From Parvibaculum sp035325945 (GTDB taxonomy: Bacteria; Pseudomonadota; Alphaproteobacteria; Parvibaculales; Parvibaculaceae), in assembly GCF_035325945.1 (NCBI RefSeq), contig NZ_DAOKYX010000013.1, positions 12,418 through 76,417 of the forward strand: DNA of 64,000 nt, written 5' to 3'. The number at the start of each line of letters is the position of its first letter. Position 1 is the stretch's first letter. The position numbers and the translations under genes were made by a program. Positions 26,558 through 34,292 of this stretch are shown here, one piece after another. The notes below the pieces were generated by a model. It saw nothing but the letters and a program-made list of their open reading frames with translations, made no database searches and was not told where the DNA came from.

Positions 26558-27145
26558 TTACTGCGCGGGCGCGTTCAGCGTGCCGCTGGCCGGAGCCATC
26601 GCGGGCGCGCTCTCCGACGTTTCCTCGCTCTGGGAGAAGACGGGGACCGGCAGCCTGTCGACCGGAATGATGATGCCGTTCGACGCCTCGATGGCCGGTC
26701 CCGACTGGCTGGCGCCAAACTCCCCGCCATAACGGAGATTGCCGCCCGAGCCCGAAATGGTAACCGGGTCCTTCTGGAACGTGTTCACAGTGACGGACTT
26801 GCCTTCGAGGCTTTCCGGCTTGTGAACGCCCGGCACGATCTCATAGAGAAGCAGGGCCTGGACGTTCTGCTTGTCGCTCGGGTTCGTCGGCGAAACCATA
26901 TCGTCATAGCCGCCCTTGATCGCGTCGAAAGCGGCATTGGTCGGCGCGAAGACGGTGCGCGGGCTCTTCGCCGTATACTGATATTTGACGCCGCTCGCCT
27001 CGATCACCTTGACCAGCGTGGAGAATTGCGGGTCCGCACTCAGCTTGTCATAGATGCTACCGGCGGCGAATGCGGGTGCGCCGGCCAGCGCCGTCAGCGC
27101 GGCCGCCGCGAGCAGGGTTTTCAACCTTGAGCCGATCTGAATCAT
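26558..27145 (-). CDS. Fasciclin (FAS1) domain protein, exported
   Basis: Secreted or periplasmic protein with one FAS1 domain, a fold used for adhesion or ligand binding. The 195 residues comprise a signal peptide (cleavage near APAFAA), the FAS1 domain (about 28-165) with the H1-like box TVFAPTNAAFDAI, LLYEIVPGVH and the closing NGIIIPVDRLPVP, then a Pro/Ala/Ser-rich tail. The ATG at 27145 follows GGAGG at 7 nt; the ATG at 27211 would bury the signal peptide. The 294-bp stretch up to the nrdJ stop holds the nrdJ terminator and no gene. Confidence 0.9.
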   Translation of the reverse strand: MIQIGSRLKTLLAAAALTALAGAPAFAAGSIYDKLSADPQFSTLVKVIEASGVKYQYTAKSPRTVFAPTNAAFDAIKGGYDDMVSPTNPSDKQNVQALLLYEIVPGVHKPESLEGKSVTVNTFQKDPVTISGSGGNLRYGGEFGASQSGPAIEASNGIIIPVDRLPVPVFSQSEETSESAPAMAPASGTLNAPAQ

Positions 27146-27352
27146 GGGTGTACCTCCGGCTTGAGGGAAAAGGGTCGGCACCAGCCTAATCCTTTTACCG
27201 TAAGCATGCATCTGGGCCGAATTGAGACAGCAAATTGGCGCAGGATGGAAAGTGAAAGCGCCAATTCAGCATAGAGCCGGGGCGGCATGGAGGCCGGAGG
27301 GCATGCCGATTTTTGCGCGCCATCATCCGTATGCGGCGGCCTCACAGCGGCC

Positions 27353-27385
27353 AAAAAAATGGGAGGACGCGGAACGTCCTCCCAT
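27353..27385 (-). terminator. Rho-independent terminator of nrdJ
   Basis: On the minus strand, an 11-bp perfect stem (27359-27369 with 27375-27385, 5-nt loop) is followed by seven T residues (the A run at 27353-27359 on the plus strand). It lies 55 bp after the nrdJ stop codon. Confidence 0.88.
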
Positions 27386-27439
27386 GCCGGAAGTGAAAGG
27401 GGTGATCCGTGCCGGAACGGTTCCGGCCGAGCCCTTGAC

Positions 27440-30400
27440 CTAGCTGCAGCCGCTCGTAGAGCCGCAGGTGTCGCATTTGAGGCATGTGCCGTTGCGCACC
27501 ATGGTGAAGTTGCCGCATTCGGAGCAGGATTCGCCTTCATAGCCCTTCATGCGCGCTTCCGCGATGCGCGAGAGTGAGACGGTCGTGCTCTCGCCGCGGA
27601 GCGTCGCCGTCACGACCATTTCCTCGGCATGTTCGGAGGCGTCGAGAATGGCCTTGGTCGCCGTCGCGCCCGCAATCTGCGCACGCATGGTCGCGGCTCC
27701 GCCCCGCACGATATAGAGGTTCGCCATCTGCGGGTTGCGGGTGAAGCCGGGGCTCACCACGCTCGCGGCCGGAAGCTTGCCTTCGTCGGCGCCGCTCCCC
27801 ATCGCGTCGAAGCCGATGTCCTTGGGATCGACATGGCCGAGATCGGACCGGCCGAGATAGGACACCGCGAGTTCGCGGAACACATAGTCGAGGATCGACG
27901 TTGCATTCTTGATCCGGTCGTTGCCCTGCACGAGGCCAGCCGGCTCGAAGCGCGTGAAGGTGAAGGCGTCGACATATTCCTCCAGCGGCACGCCGTACTG
28001 GAGGCCGAGCGAGATCGCGATGGCGAAATTGTTCATCAGGCTGCGGAAGGCGGCGCCCTCCTTGTGCATGTCGATGAAGATCTCGCCAAGCCGCCCGTCG
28101 TCATACTCGCCCGTGCGCAGATAGACCTTGTGGCCGCCGACAAGCGCCTTCTGCGTGTAACCCTTGCGGCGGTCGGGAAGGCGCGCACGCTCCTTGGCGC
28201 GTTCGATCACGCGCTCGACAACCTTTTCGGCGACGATGCGCGCGCGCTCCTGCGCGGGCTGCGACACGATCTTCTCCGCGACGGTCGCTTCCTCCTCGAT
28301 GGTCTCGTCGTCGAGAAGCTGAGAATTGAGCGGCTGCGAGAGCTTCGAGCCGTCGCGATAGAGCGCGTTGGCCTTGAGCGCGAGCTTCCAGGAGAGCATG
28401 TAGCTCGACTTGCAATCCTCGACGGTCGCCGCATTGGGCATGTTGATCGTCTTGGAGATCGCGCCCGAGATGAAGGGCTGCGCCGCCGCCATCATGCGGA
28501 TATGGCTCTCGACCGAAAGGAAGCGCGTGCCGATGCGTCCGCAGGGGTTGGCGCAATCGAAGACGGGCAGATGCTCGTCCTTGAGATGCGGCGCGCCCTC
28601 GACCGTCATCGAACCGCAGACATGGATATTGGCGGCGTCGATCTCCGCCTTGCTGAAGCCGATTACGGCGAGCAGGTCGAAGTCGAGATCATCCATCGCT
28701 TCCGCATCGAGACCGAGCGTCCCGGTGCAGAAATCCTCGCCGAGCGACCACTTGTTGAAGGCGAAGCGGATGTCGAAGGCCGTCGCAAGCGCGGCCTCGA
28801 CGATGTCGATCTTCTCGGCCGTGAAGCCCTTGGCCTTCAGCGTCTCGTGATTGACGCCGGGCGCACGCTCGAGCGTGCCGTGGCCGACGGCATAGTTCAC
28901 GATCTCCTCGATCGCGTGCTCCGAATAGCCGAGCGTGCGTAATGCCTGCGGAACGGCGCGGTTGATGATCTTGAAATAGCCGCCGCCCGCGAGCTTCTTG
29001 AACTTCACGAGCGCGAAGTCGGGCTCGATGCCTGTCGTGTCGCAATCCATGACGAGGCCGATCGTGCCCGTGGGCGCGATGACGGTGGCCTGCGCGTTGC
29101 GGAAGCCATGGCGCTCGCCCATGGAGACAGCGAGATCCCAGGCCGCGCGCGCATGATCGACGAGATCGGTCTGCGGGCAGCTCGCATGATCGAGCGGGAC
29201 GGGGAGCGTGCTCAGCTTCTCATAGCCCGTGGTGGCGCCATGAGCCGCGCGGGCATGGTTGCGCATGACGCGCAGCATGTGCTCGCGGTTCTCGGCGAAG
29301 CCTTCAAAGGCGCCGAGTTCCTTGGCCATCTGGGCGGAGGTCGCATAGGCGACGCCCGTCATGATGGCGCTGATCGCGGCGCAGAGCGCGCGCGCCTCGT
29401 CGGAATCATAGGCGAGGCCCGACGACATCAGAAGCCCGCCAATATTGGCGAAGCCGAGGCCGAGCGTGCGGTAGCGATAGGACCGCTCGGCGATCTCCCG
29501 GCTCGGGAACTGGGCCATCAGGACCGAGATTTCGAGCACGATCGTCCAGAGCTTCACCGCATGCTCGAACGCCTCGACATCGAAACGGCCATCCTGCTCA
29601 CGGAAGGTCATGAGGTTCAGCGAGGCGAGGTTGCACGCCGTGTCATCGAGGAACATATATTCCGAGCACGGATTGCTGGCGCGGATTTCGCCCGAGGCGG
29701 CGCAGGTGTGCCAGTCATTGATCGTGGTGTGGAACTGGATGCCGGGGTCAGCCGACGCCCATGCGGCATGTGCGATCGATTCCCACAATTCCGTCGCGCG
29801 AAGGGTCTTCGTCACCCGTCCGTCGGTGCGGCCGACGAGCTGCCAGTCGCCATCCGTCTCGACGGCGCGCAGGAAATCGTCCGTCACGCGAACGGTGTTG
29901 TTGGAGTTCTGGCCGGAGACGGTGAGATAGGCTTCCGAATCCCAGTCCGTGTCATAGGTGCGGAAATCGATGTCGGTGTAGCCCTGACGCGCGAACTGGA
30001 TCACGCGCTGAATGTAGTTCTCCGGCACCTGCATCCGCCGCGCGGCGATGATCTCGCGCTTCAGGGCAGGGTTCTTCTTCGGGTCGAAGCAATCGTCGTC
30101 ATGGCCCTCGCAATTCACGCAGGCGCGCATGATGGCGCTGAGGTGCTTCTGGTTGATCCGCGAGCCGGTGACGAGGGCGGCGACCTTCTGCTCCTCGATC
30201 ACCTTCCAGTCGATGAAGGCTTCGATGTCCGGATGATCGGCATCGACAATGACCATCTTCGCGGCGCGCCGGGTGGTGCCGCCCGACTTGATGGCGCCCG
30301 CCGCGCGGTCACCGATCTTGAGGAAGCTCATCAGGCCCGAGGACTTGCCGCCACCGGAGAGCTTTTCATTCTCGCCGCGAAGGCTGGAGAAGTTGGAGCC

Positions 30401-31093
30401 CGTGCCTGAACCGTATTTAAAGAGGCGCGCCTCGCGCACCCAGAGGTCCATGATGCCGTTCTCGTTGACGAGATCGTCGTTCACGCTCTGAATGAAGCAG
30501 GCATGGGGCTGCGGCCGCTCATAGGCGCTTGTCGCGCCGACGGTCTTGCCGGTCAGGTGATCGACGTAGAAATGCCCCTGCGCCGGGCCGTCGATGCCAT
30601 AGGCCCAGTGGAGGCCGGTATTGAACCATTGCGGCGAATTGGGCGCGGTGATCTGGGCGGCGAGCATATAGGCAAGCTCGTCGCGGAAGGCGAGGGCGTC
30701 CGCCTCGCTGTCGAAATAGCCGCCCTTCCAGCCCCAATAGGTCCAGGTGCCGGCGAGGCGGTCGAAGACCTGCCGCGCGTCGCGCTCCGGGCCGAAGCGC
30801 TCGCCCGCGGGCAGCACCTCCAGGGCCTCGTCGTCAGGCGCCGCTCGCCACAGCCACTCGGGCACGCCTTCCTCGGGCACGCGCCGAAGCACGGCGGGAA
30901 CACCCGCCTTGCGGAAATACTTCTGAGCGAGGATGTCGCAGGCGACCTGGCTCCAGTCCGCCGGAACGTTGATGTCGTCCAATCGGAAAACCAGCGACCC
31001 GTCGGGATTTCGGATCTCGCTCGTGGCGGTCCGGAAGGAGAGTCCTTCGTAGGGCGACCGGCCCTCGACGGTGAAACAACGCTGGATACGCAT
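27440..31093 (-). CDS. nrdJ: Adenosylcobalamin-dependent (class II) ribonucleotide reductase NrdJ
   Basis: Makes deoxyribonucleotides from ribonucleotides, using coenzyme B12 to form the thiyl radical, with or without oxygen. The 1217-residue protein is of the long NrdJ type: KYGSGTGSNFSSLRG (about 240-254), NPCSEYMFLDDTACNLASLN in the catalytic barrel, and a C-terminal zinc-type motif CSECGNF...CLKCDTCGSTSGCS (about 1190-1217). The ATG at 31093 starts MRIQRCFTVEGRSPYEG, typical for alphaproteobacterial NrdJ; upstream in-frame codons lack homology. A promoter with NrdR-like boxes lies about 230-300 bp upstream. I looked for a cobalamin riboswitch in the leader and found none. Confidence 0.96.
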   Translation of the reverse strand: MRIQRCFTVEGRSPYEGLSFRTATSEIRNPDGSLVFRLDDINVPADWSQVACDILAQKYFRKAGVPAVLRRVPEEGVPEWLWRAAPDDEALEVLPAGERFGPERDARQVFDRLAGTWTYWGWKGGYFDSEADALAFRDELAYMLAAQITAPNSPQWFNTGLHWAYGIDGPAQGHFYVDHLTGKTVGATSAYERPQPHACFIQSVNDDLVNENGIMDLWVREARLFKYGSGTGSNFSSLRGENEKLSGGGKSSGLMSFLKIGDRAAGAIKSGGTTRRAAKMVIVDADHPDIEAFIDWKVIEEQKVAALVTGSRINQKHLSAIMRACVNCEGHDDDCFDPKKNPALKREIIAARRMQVPENYIQRVIQFARQGYTDIDFRTYDTDWDSEAYLTVSGQNSNNTVRVTDDFLRAVETDGDWQLVGRTDGRVTKTLRATELWESIAHAAWASADPGIQFHTTINDWHTCAASGEIRASNPCSEYMFLDDTACNLASLNLMTFREQDGRFDVEAFEHAVKLWTIVLEISVLMAQFPSREIAERSYRYRTLGLGFANIGGLLMSSGLAYDSDEARALCAAISAIMTGVAYATSAQMAKELGAFEGFAENREHMLRVMRNHARAAHGATTGYEKLSTLPVPLDHASCPQTDLVDHARAAWDLAVSMGERHGFRNAQATVIAPTGTIGLVMDCDTTGIEPDFALVKFKKLAGGGYFKIINRAVPQALRTLGYSEHAIEEIVNYAVGHGTLERAPGVNHETLKAKGFTAEKIDIVEAALATAFDIRFAFNKWSLGEDFCTGTLGLDAEAMDDLDFDLLAVIGFSKAEIDAANIHVCGSMTVEGAPHLKDEHLPVFDCANPCGRIGTRFLSVESHIRMMAAAQPFISGAISKTINMPNAATVEDCKSSYMLSWKLALKANALYRDGSKLSQPLNSQLLDDETIEEEATVAEKIVSQPAQERARIVAEKVVERVIERAKERARLPDRRKGYTQKALVGGHKVYLRTGEYDDGRLGEIFIDMHKEGAAFRSLMNNFAIAISLGLQYGVPLEEYVDAFTFTRFEPAGLVQGNDRIKNATSILDYVFRELAVSYLGRSDLGHVDPKDIGFDAMGSGADEGKLPAASVVSPGFTRNPQMANLYIVRGGAATMRAQIAGATATKAILDASEHAEEMVVTATLRGESTTVSLSRIAEARMKGYEGESCSECGNFTMVRNGTCLKCDTCGSTSGCS

Positions 31094-31325
31094 TTGGCCC
31101 CCGACTGTGTGCTGTAGGAACGCCGTGGCTCCGGCGTCCGTCCTTGCTCGCATCTGGCGGGGAGGGGCTGATCCTCCGCCGGGCATCAGGCAAGGCTTCC
31201 CCGGCAACGCCGGGCACTTTTTTCACAGGCTGAAATGTCGCCTGATTTCAAAAGCTTCCGGTCGCCTGGAAAATTCTGCGTTTATGTCCCGGTTTTCGGC
31301 CCCTGCGCCGCCACTCGACAAGGAA

Positions 31326-31353
31326 ATCCTATCGCAGTCGGTCAGAACGTCAA
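31326..31353 (-). promoter_or_regulatory. sigma70-type promoter of nrdJ
   Basis: On the minus strand TTGACG (31353-31348) and TAGGAT (31331-31326) are separated by 16 bp, giving a start near 31319 and a leader of about 225 nt before the nrdJ ATG. The match is good (5/6 and 4/6), in a GC-rich genome where such pairs are uncommon. Confidence 0.55.
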
Positions 31354-31396
31354 CCATAACTGGTGGAAGCATTGGAAATAGGCACGAAATATAGTG
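31352..31396 (-). promoter_or_regulatory. Tandem NrdR-box-like operators
   Basis: CACTATATTTCGTG on the minus strand (31383-31396) matches the NrdR-box core CACWATATATWGTG at 12 of 14 positions. A weaker copy (31352-31365, 9 of 14) lies 31 bp away centre to centre, the three-turn spacing typical of paired NrdR boxes, and abuts the -35 element of nrdJ. This would let the ATP/dATP-sensing repressor NrdR control nrdJ. The divergent receiver gene starts about 115 bp away on the other side. Confidence 0.6.
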
Positions 31397-31510
31397 CTTG
31401 GCGGCTGCCGCCTTCGGATTACTACTTTCGAATCGGCAATTATCAAACCGGCAAGGGTTGGGTGGTATGTGGATAAGAGGGGAGGACAGGCGGAAGTTCT
31501 GAGAGGGCCC

Positions 31511-32044
31511 ATGGCAAGACTGACCAGCACGGCGTTTGGTCTTGAGATCAGAGACCTCGACATTCTCATTGTCGACGACAACGCCGGCATGCGCCAGTTG
31601 CTGCGCACGATCCTGCGCAGCTTCAGGCCCTTGAACATCCGTCACGCAAGGGACGGCACGGCGGGGCTTGCCGAGATCGAGCGGCTCATGCCCTCGCTCA
31701 TCATCTCCGACTGGGAGATGGAGCCGATGAACGGCCGCGACTTCATGCGCGCGGTGCGCCGCATCGGCCATGAACCCTTTTGCTTCATCCCGATCGTGGT
31801 GCTGACGGCGCATGCATCGCGCCAGATCATCGAGGAGGCATTCGACGCCGGTGCGACGCAGCTCCTCGTGAAGCCCGTGACGCCCGCCAATCTTCTCCAG
31901 CGCATCGTCTGGGTGCTGGAGGATGACCGCAATTTCGTGCGCGTGGGGGATATTTACCGCCAGGAGATGCGCATCGCCCCGCAAGGCCAGGCCAACCGCT
32001 CCCGGATGAGGCGGCGTGCGACTGATGTGTGGTCGGTGGACTGA
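31511..32044 (+). CDS. Single-domain response regulator (CheY-like)
   Basis: Receiver-domain protein without an output domain. In 177 residues the receiver spans about 15-140: acidic pair in LIVDDNAG (about 20-27), phospho-acceptor Asp67 in SDWEMEPMNG, the Thr switch in VVLTAHAS and the conserved Lys in LLVKPVTP. The C-terminal tail of about 35 residues is basic and has no recognisable domain. No histidine kinase is adjacent, so its partner is unknown. The ATG at 31511 was preferred; the frame is open upstream to 31394. It is divergent from nrdJ. Confidence 0.85.
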   Translation: MARLTSTAFGLEIRDLDILIVDDNAGMRQLLRTILRSFRPLNIRHARDGTAGLAEIERLMPSLIISDWEMEPMNGRDFMRAVRRIGHEPFCFIPIVVLTAHASRQIIEEAFDAGATQLLVKPVTPANLLQRIVWVLEDDRNFVRVGDIYRQEMRIAPQGQANRSRMRRRATDVWSVD

Positions 32045-32219
32045 CGCGCCGAAACCCTGCCTCCCGGCCGATTCTCTCAAAGGCGCGCGGCCTCTGGACC
32101 ATCCGGCCCCCCGGTGTCATATTCGGCCCGCCTTGACCCAAGGCTGAATCGCCCCGGATTACGGGGCAGGACGATGACTGATCGCGGGTGCGAGCCCGGG
32201 GTCCTGTAACGGTGATTTC

Positions 32220-32618
32220 ATGGGCTTGTTCTCCGAAATCTTCATCTGGTGGCAAGGCCAGACGATGGGCACGCGCTTCTACACCTGGCGCAAGGGACGC
32301 TTCGTCGGCAAGGACGGACAGGGCAACCGCTATTTCGAGGCCAAGCACGGCGACACGGTCGGCGGCTATCCGCGCCGCTGGGTACTCTATAACGGCATCG
32401 CCGAAGCCTCCCGCGTGCCGCCCGAGTGGCATGGCTGGCTCCACAACACGGTGGAGCTGCCGCCGACGCAGGAAGCCTATCAGCCGCGCTCCTGGCAGCG
32501 GCCGCATCTCCCCAACATGACGGGCACGCGCCTGGCCTACCGGCCGAAGGGCAGCATCATGCGCGGCGGGCAGAGGCCGAAGGCGACCGGCGATTACGAG
32601 CCCTGGCGTCCGCAGTGA
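32220..32618 (+). CDS. NDUFA12 family subunit of NADH:ubiquinone oxidoreductase
   Basis: Alphaproteobacterial homologue of the mitochondrial complex I accessory subunit NDUFA12 (B17.2), which sits at the junction of the peripheral and membrane arms. The 132 residues contain the family core GNRYFEAKHG...GYPRRWVLYNG and VPPEWHGWLHNT (about 68-79), ending in Pro/Arg-rich sequence. The other nuo genes are not in the window, as is usual for this gene, which travels with mlaD, DUF2155 and aat. The 175-bp spacer before it holds a small GCCCCG/CGGGGC hairpin (32151-32167). Confidence 0.93.
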   Translation: MGLFSEIFIWWQGQTMGTRFYTWRKGRFVGKDGQGNRYFEAKHGDTVGGYPRRWVLYNGIAEASRVPPEWHGWLHNTVELPPTQEAYQPRSWQRPHLPNMTGTRLAYRPKGSIMRGGQRPKATGDYEPWRPQ

Positions 32619-32695
32619 ATTTTCGATCGGGGATCATCTGACCAGAGCCCGCCCGGGGCACACCCGCCGCGCTTCAAGAGCCATCGAGGACAGGC

Positions 32696-33190
32696 ATGCA
32701 AAGCAATCTCGTCGAAACGCTGATCGGCGCCCTCGTCGTGGTGATCGCGGGTGTGTTTCTCTATTACGGCTATTCGACATCGGGCATGCGCAGCACGGCC
32801 GGCTATCACGTGACAGCGGCCTTCGATCGCGTCGACGGTCTGGCCAACGGATCCGATGTGCGCCTCTCGGGCATCAAGGTCGGCACGGTGGTCGATCAGC
32901 GGATCGACCAGCAGACCTATCAGGCCGTGGTCACGCTCAGCCTCGCGCAGGACGTGAAGATTCCGGACGACAGCAGCGCCAAGATCACGAGCGAGGGCCT
33001 GCTTGGCTCGAACTACATCTCGCTCGCGCCGGGCGGCAGCACCGACTACCTCAGGGATGGCGGCGAGATCATGTTCACGCAAGGATCAGTGGACCTGATG
33101 GGGCTTGTGGGGCAGGCGCTCTTCTCGACCGGCGGCTCGAAGGGCGAGGGCAAGTCCGGCACCGCTCCCGCTCCCACGCACGCTCCGTAA
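32696..33190 (+). CDS. mlaD: MCE-domain protein MlaD (outer-membrane lipid asymmetry)
   Basis: Inner-membrane-anchored MCE protein that forms a hexameric ring for phospholipid passage between the MlaFEB transporter and the periplasmic carrier MlaC. The 164 residues have an N-terminal transmembrane helix (about 7-27), the MCE domain (about 37-115, with YHVTAAFDRVDGLANGSDVR and LLGSNYISL) and a short Gly/Ser/Pro-rich tail. The partner genes mlaF, mlaE and mlaC are not adjacent; this isolated placement next to NDUFA12 is usual in alphaproteobacteria. Confidence 0.92.
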   Translation: MQSNLVETLIGALVVVIAGVFLYYGYSTSGMRSTAGYHVTAAFDRVDGLANGSDVRLSGIKVGTVVDQRIDQQTYQAVVTLSLAQDVKIPDDSSAKITSEGLLGSNYISLAPGGSTDYLRDGGEIMFTQGSVDLMGLVGQALFSTGGSKGEGKSGTAPAPTHAP

Positions 33191-33203
33191 CGGAGCGCCG
33201 GTC

Positions 33204-33617
33204 TTGCGGAACCCTCTTCATCGCATGATGGCCGCAGGCGCGCTTCTCGCGCTCCTTGCGAGCGGTCATGCGCATGCCGACCCGTTTCCCGTCGCCGCCT
33301 TCAGCGGCCTCGACAAGGTGACGGCACGGGTGACGAAGTTCGACGCGACGGTGGACAAGCCCGCCCGCTTCGGCAATCTCGAGATCACAGTGCGGGCTTG
33401 CGACAAGAAGCCTCCTGAGGAGCCGCCGCAGACGGCCGCCTATGTCGAAATCCGGCAGATCAACGAGGAGAACGGGCAGGTCGATCCACAGCCGATCTTC
33501 AAGGGCTGGATGTTCGCGGAGAGCCCCGGCCTCAACGCGCTCGAACACCCCGTCTATGATGTGTGGCTCAACACCTGCAAGACGGCCTCGGGCGCCGCAT
33601 CGGGCGGCAGCCGGTAG
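33204..33617 (+). CDS. DUF2155 domain protein, exported
   Basis: Periplasmic protein of the DUF2155 family; function unknown. The domain spans most of the mature protein, with LDKVTARVTKFDATVDKP, two Cys (VRACDKK and NTCKT) likely to form a disulfide, and FKGWMFAESPGLNALEHPVYDVWL. I chose a TTG start at 33204 (GGAG upstream) because it gives a basic n-region before the hydrophobic signal core; the ATGs at 33225 and 33228 would lack it. It starts 14 bp after mlaD. Its last 64 bp overlap the 3' end of aat tail to tail. Confidence 0.85.
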   Translation: MRNPLHRMMAAGALLALLASGHAHADPFPVAAFSGLDKVTARVTKFDATVDKPARFGNLEITVRACDKKPPEEPPQTAAYVEIRQINEENGQVDPQPIFKGWMFAESPGLNALEHPVYDVWLNTCKTASGAASGGSR

Positions 33618-34204
33618 AAATCCGCCCGCGCCGCCGTCGCTTCCTGCAGACGCAGGCGATATTCATCCCGTGAAATCTCGATCGTGCCGAATTGCGCGAG
33701 ATGCGTGGTGACGAATTGCGTGTCGAGCAGCTTGTAGCCGCCCGCGATCAGCCTTGCGACGAGATGGACGAGCGCCACCTTGCTCGCATCCGTTTCGCGG
33801 CTGAACATGCTCTCGCCGAAAAAGGCGCCGCCCAGCGAGACGCCGTAAAGGCCGCCCACGAGCCGTTCGCCCTGCCATGTCTCGACGGAATGGGCGTGGC
33901 CGCGCGCAAAAAGCTCGCCATAGAGTTCAATTATGCGGTCATTGATCCACGTGCCTTCGCGGTTCGGGCCGGCCTGAGCGCAGCCCAGCATCACTTCCCG
34001 GAAGGCCGTGTCGATCCTGACCTGAAACTTGCCCGCACGCACCGTCCGCCGCAGACGCCGCGGCAGGTGGAACCGATCGAGCGGCAGGACGCCGCGCCGC
34101 TCCGGGTCGATCCAGTAGAGCTGAGGGTCGTCGCGCGCCTCCGCCATCGGGAAAACTCCGAAGGCGTAGGCGCGCAGGAGCACATCGCTGTCAATGTTGC
34201 TCAT
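33554..34204 (-). CDS. aat: Leucyl/phenylalanyl-tRNA-protein transferase
   Basis: N-end-rule enzyme that adds Leu or Phe to proteins with N-terminal Arg or Lys, marking them for ClpAP. The 216-residue product has the family markers GVFPMAEARDDPQLYWIDPERRGVLPL near the start in two blocks, the ETWQGERLVGGLYGVSLGGAFFGESMFS core (about 107-134, spanning two motifs) and LLDTQFVTTHLAQFG. It is the last gene of the aroQ-accB-accC-aat run, 88 bp after accC. Confidence 0.95.
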   Translation of the reverse strand: MSNIDSDVLLRAYAFGVFPMAEARDDPQLYWIDPERRGVLPLDRFHLPRRLRRTVRAGKFQVRIDTAFREVMLGCAQAGPNREGTWINDRIIELYGELFARGHAHSVETWQGERLVGGLYGVSLGGAFFGESMFSRETDASKVALVHLVARLIAGGYKLLDTQFVTTHLAQFGTIEISRDEYRLRLQEATAARADFYRLPPDAAPEAVLQVLSHTS

Positions 34205-34292
34205 GAGAGGGCGCTATCGTCCCGCTTTTCATCGTGTCCCGCGCCATGCGGCGCGAGGACGAAGCTGTGAGAAACGTCGGTGGCTTCGGTCT

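Noticed and set aside
31094..31510. Cobalamin riboswitch upstream of nrdJ
   Set aside because: Neither the B12-box consensus nor the conserved aptamer core strings were found on the minus strand of the leader.
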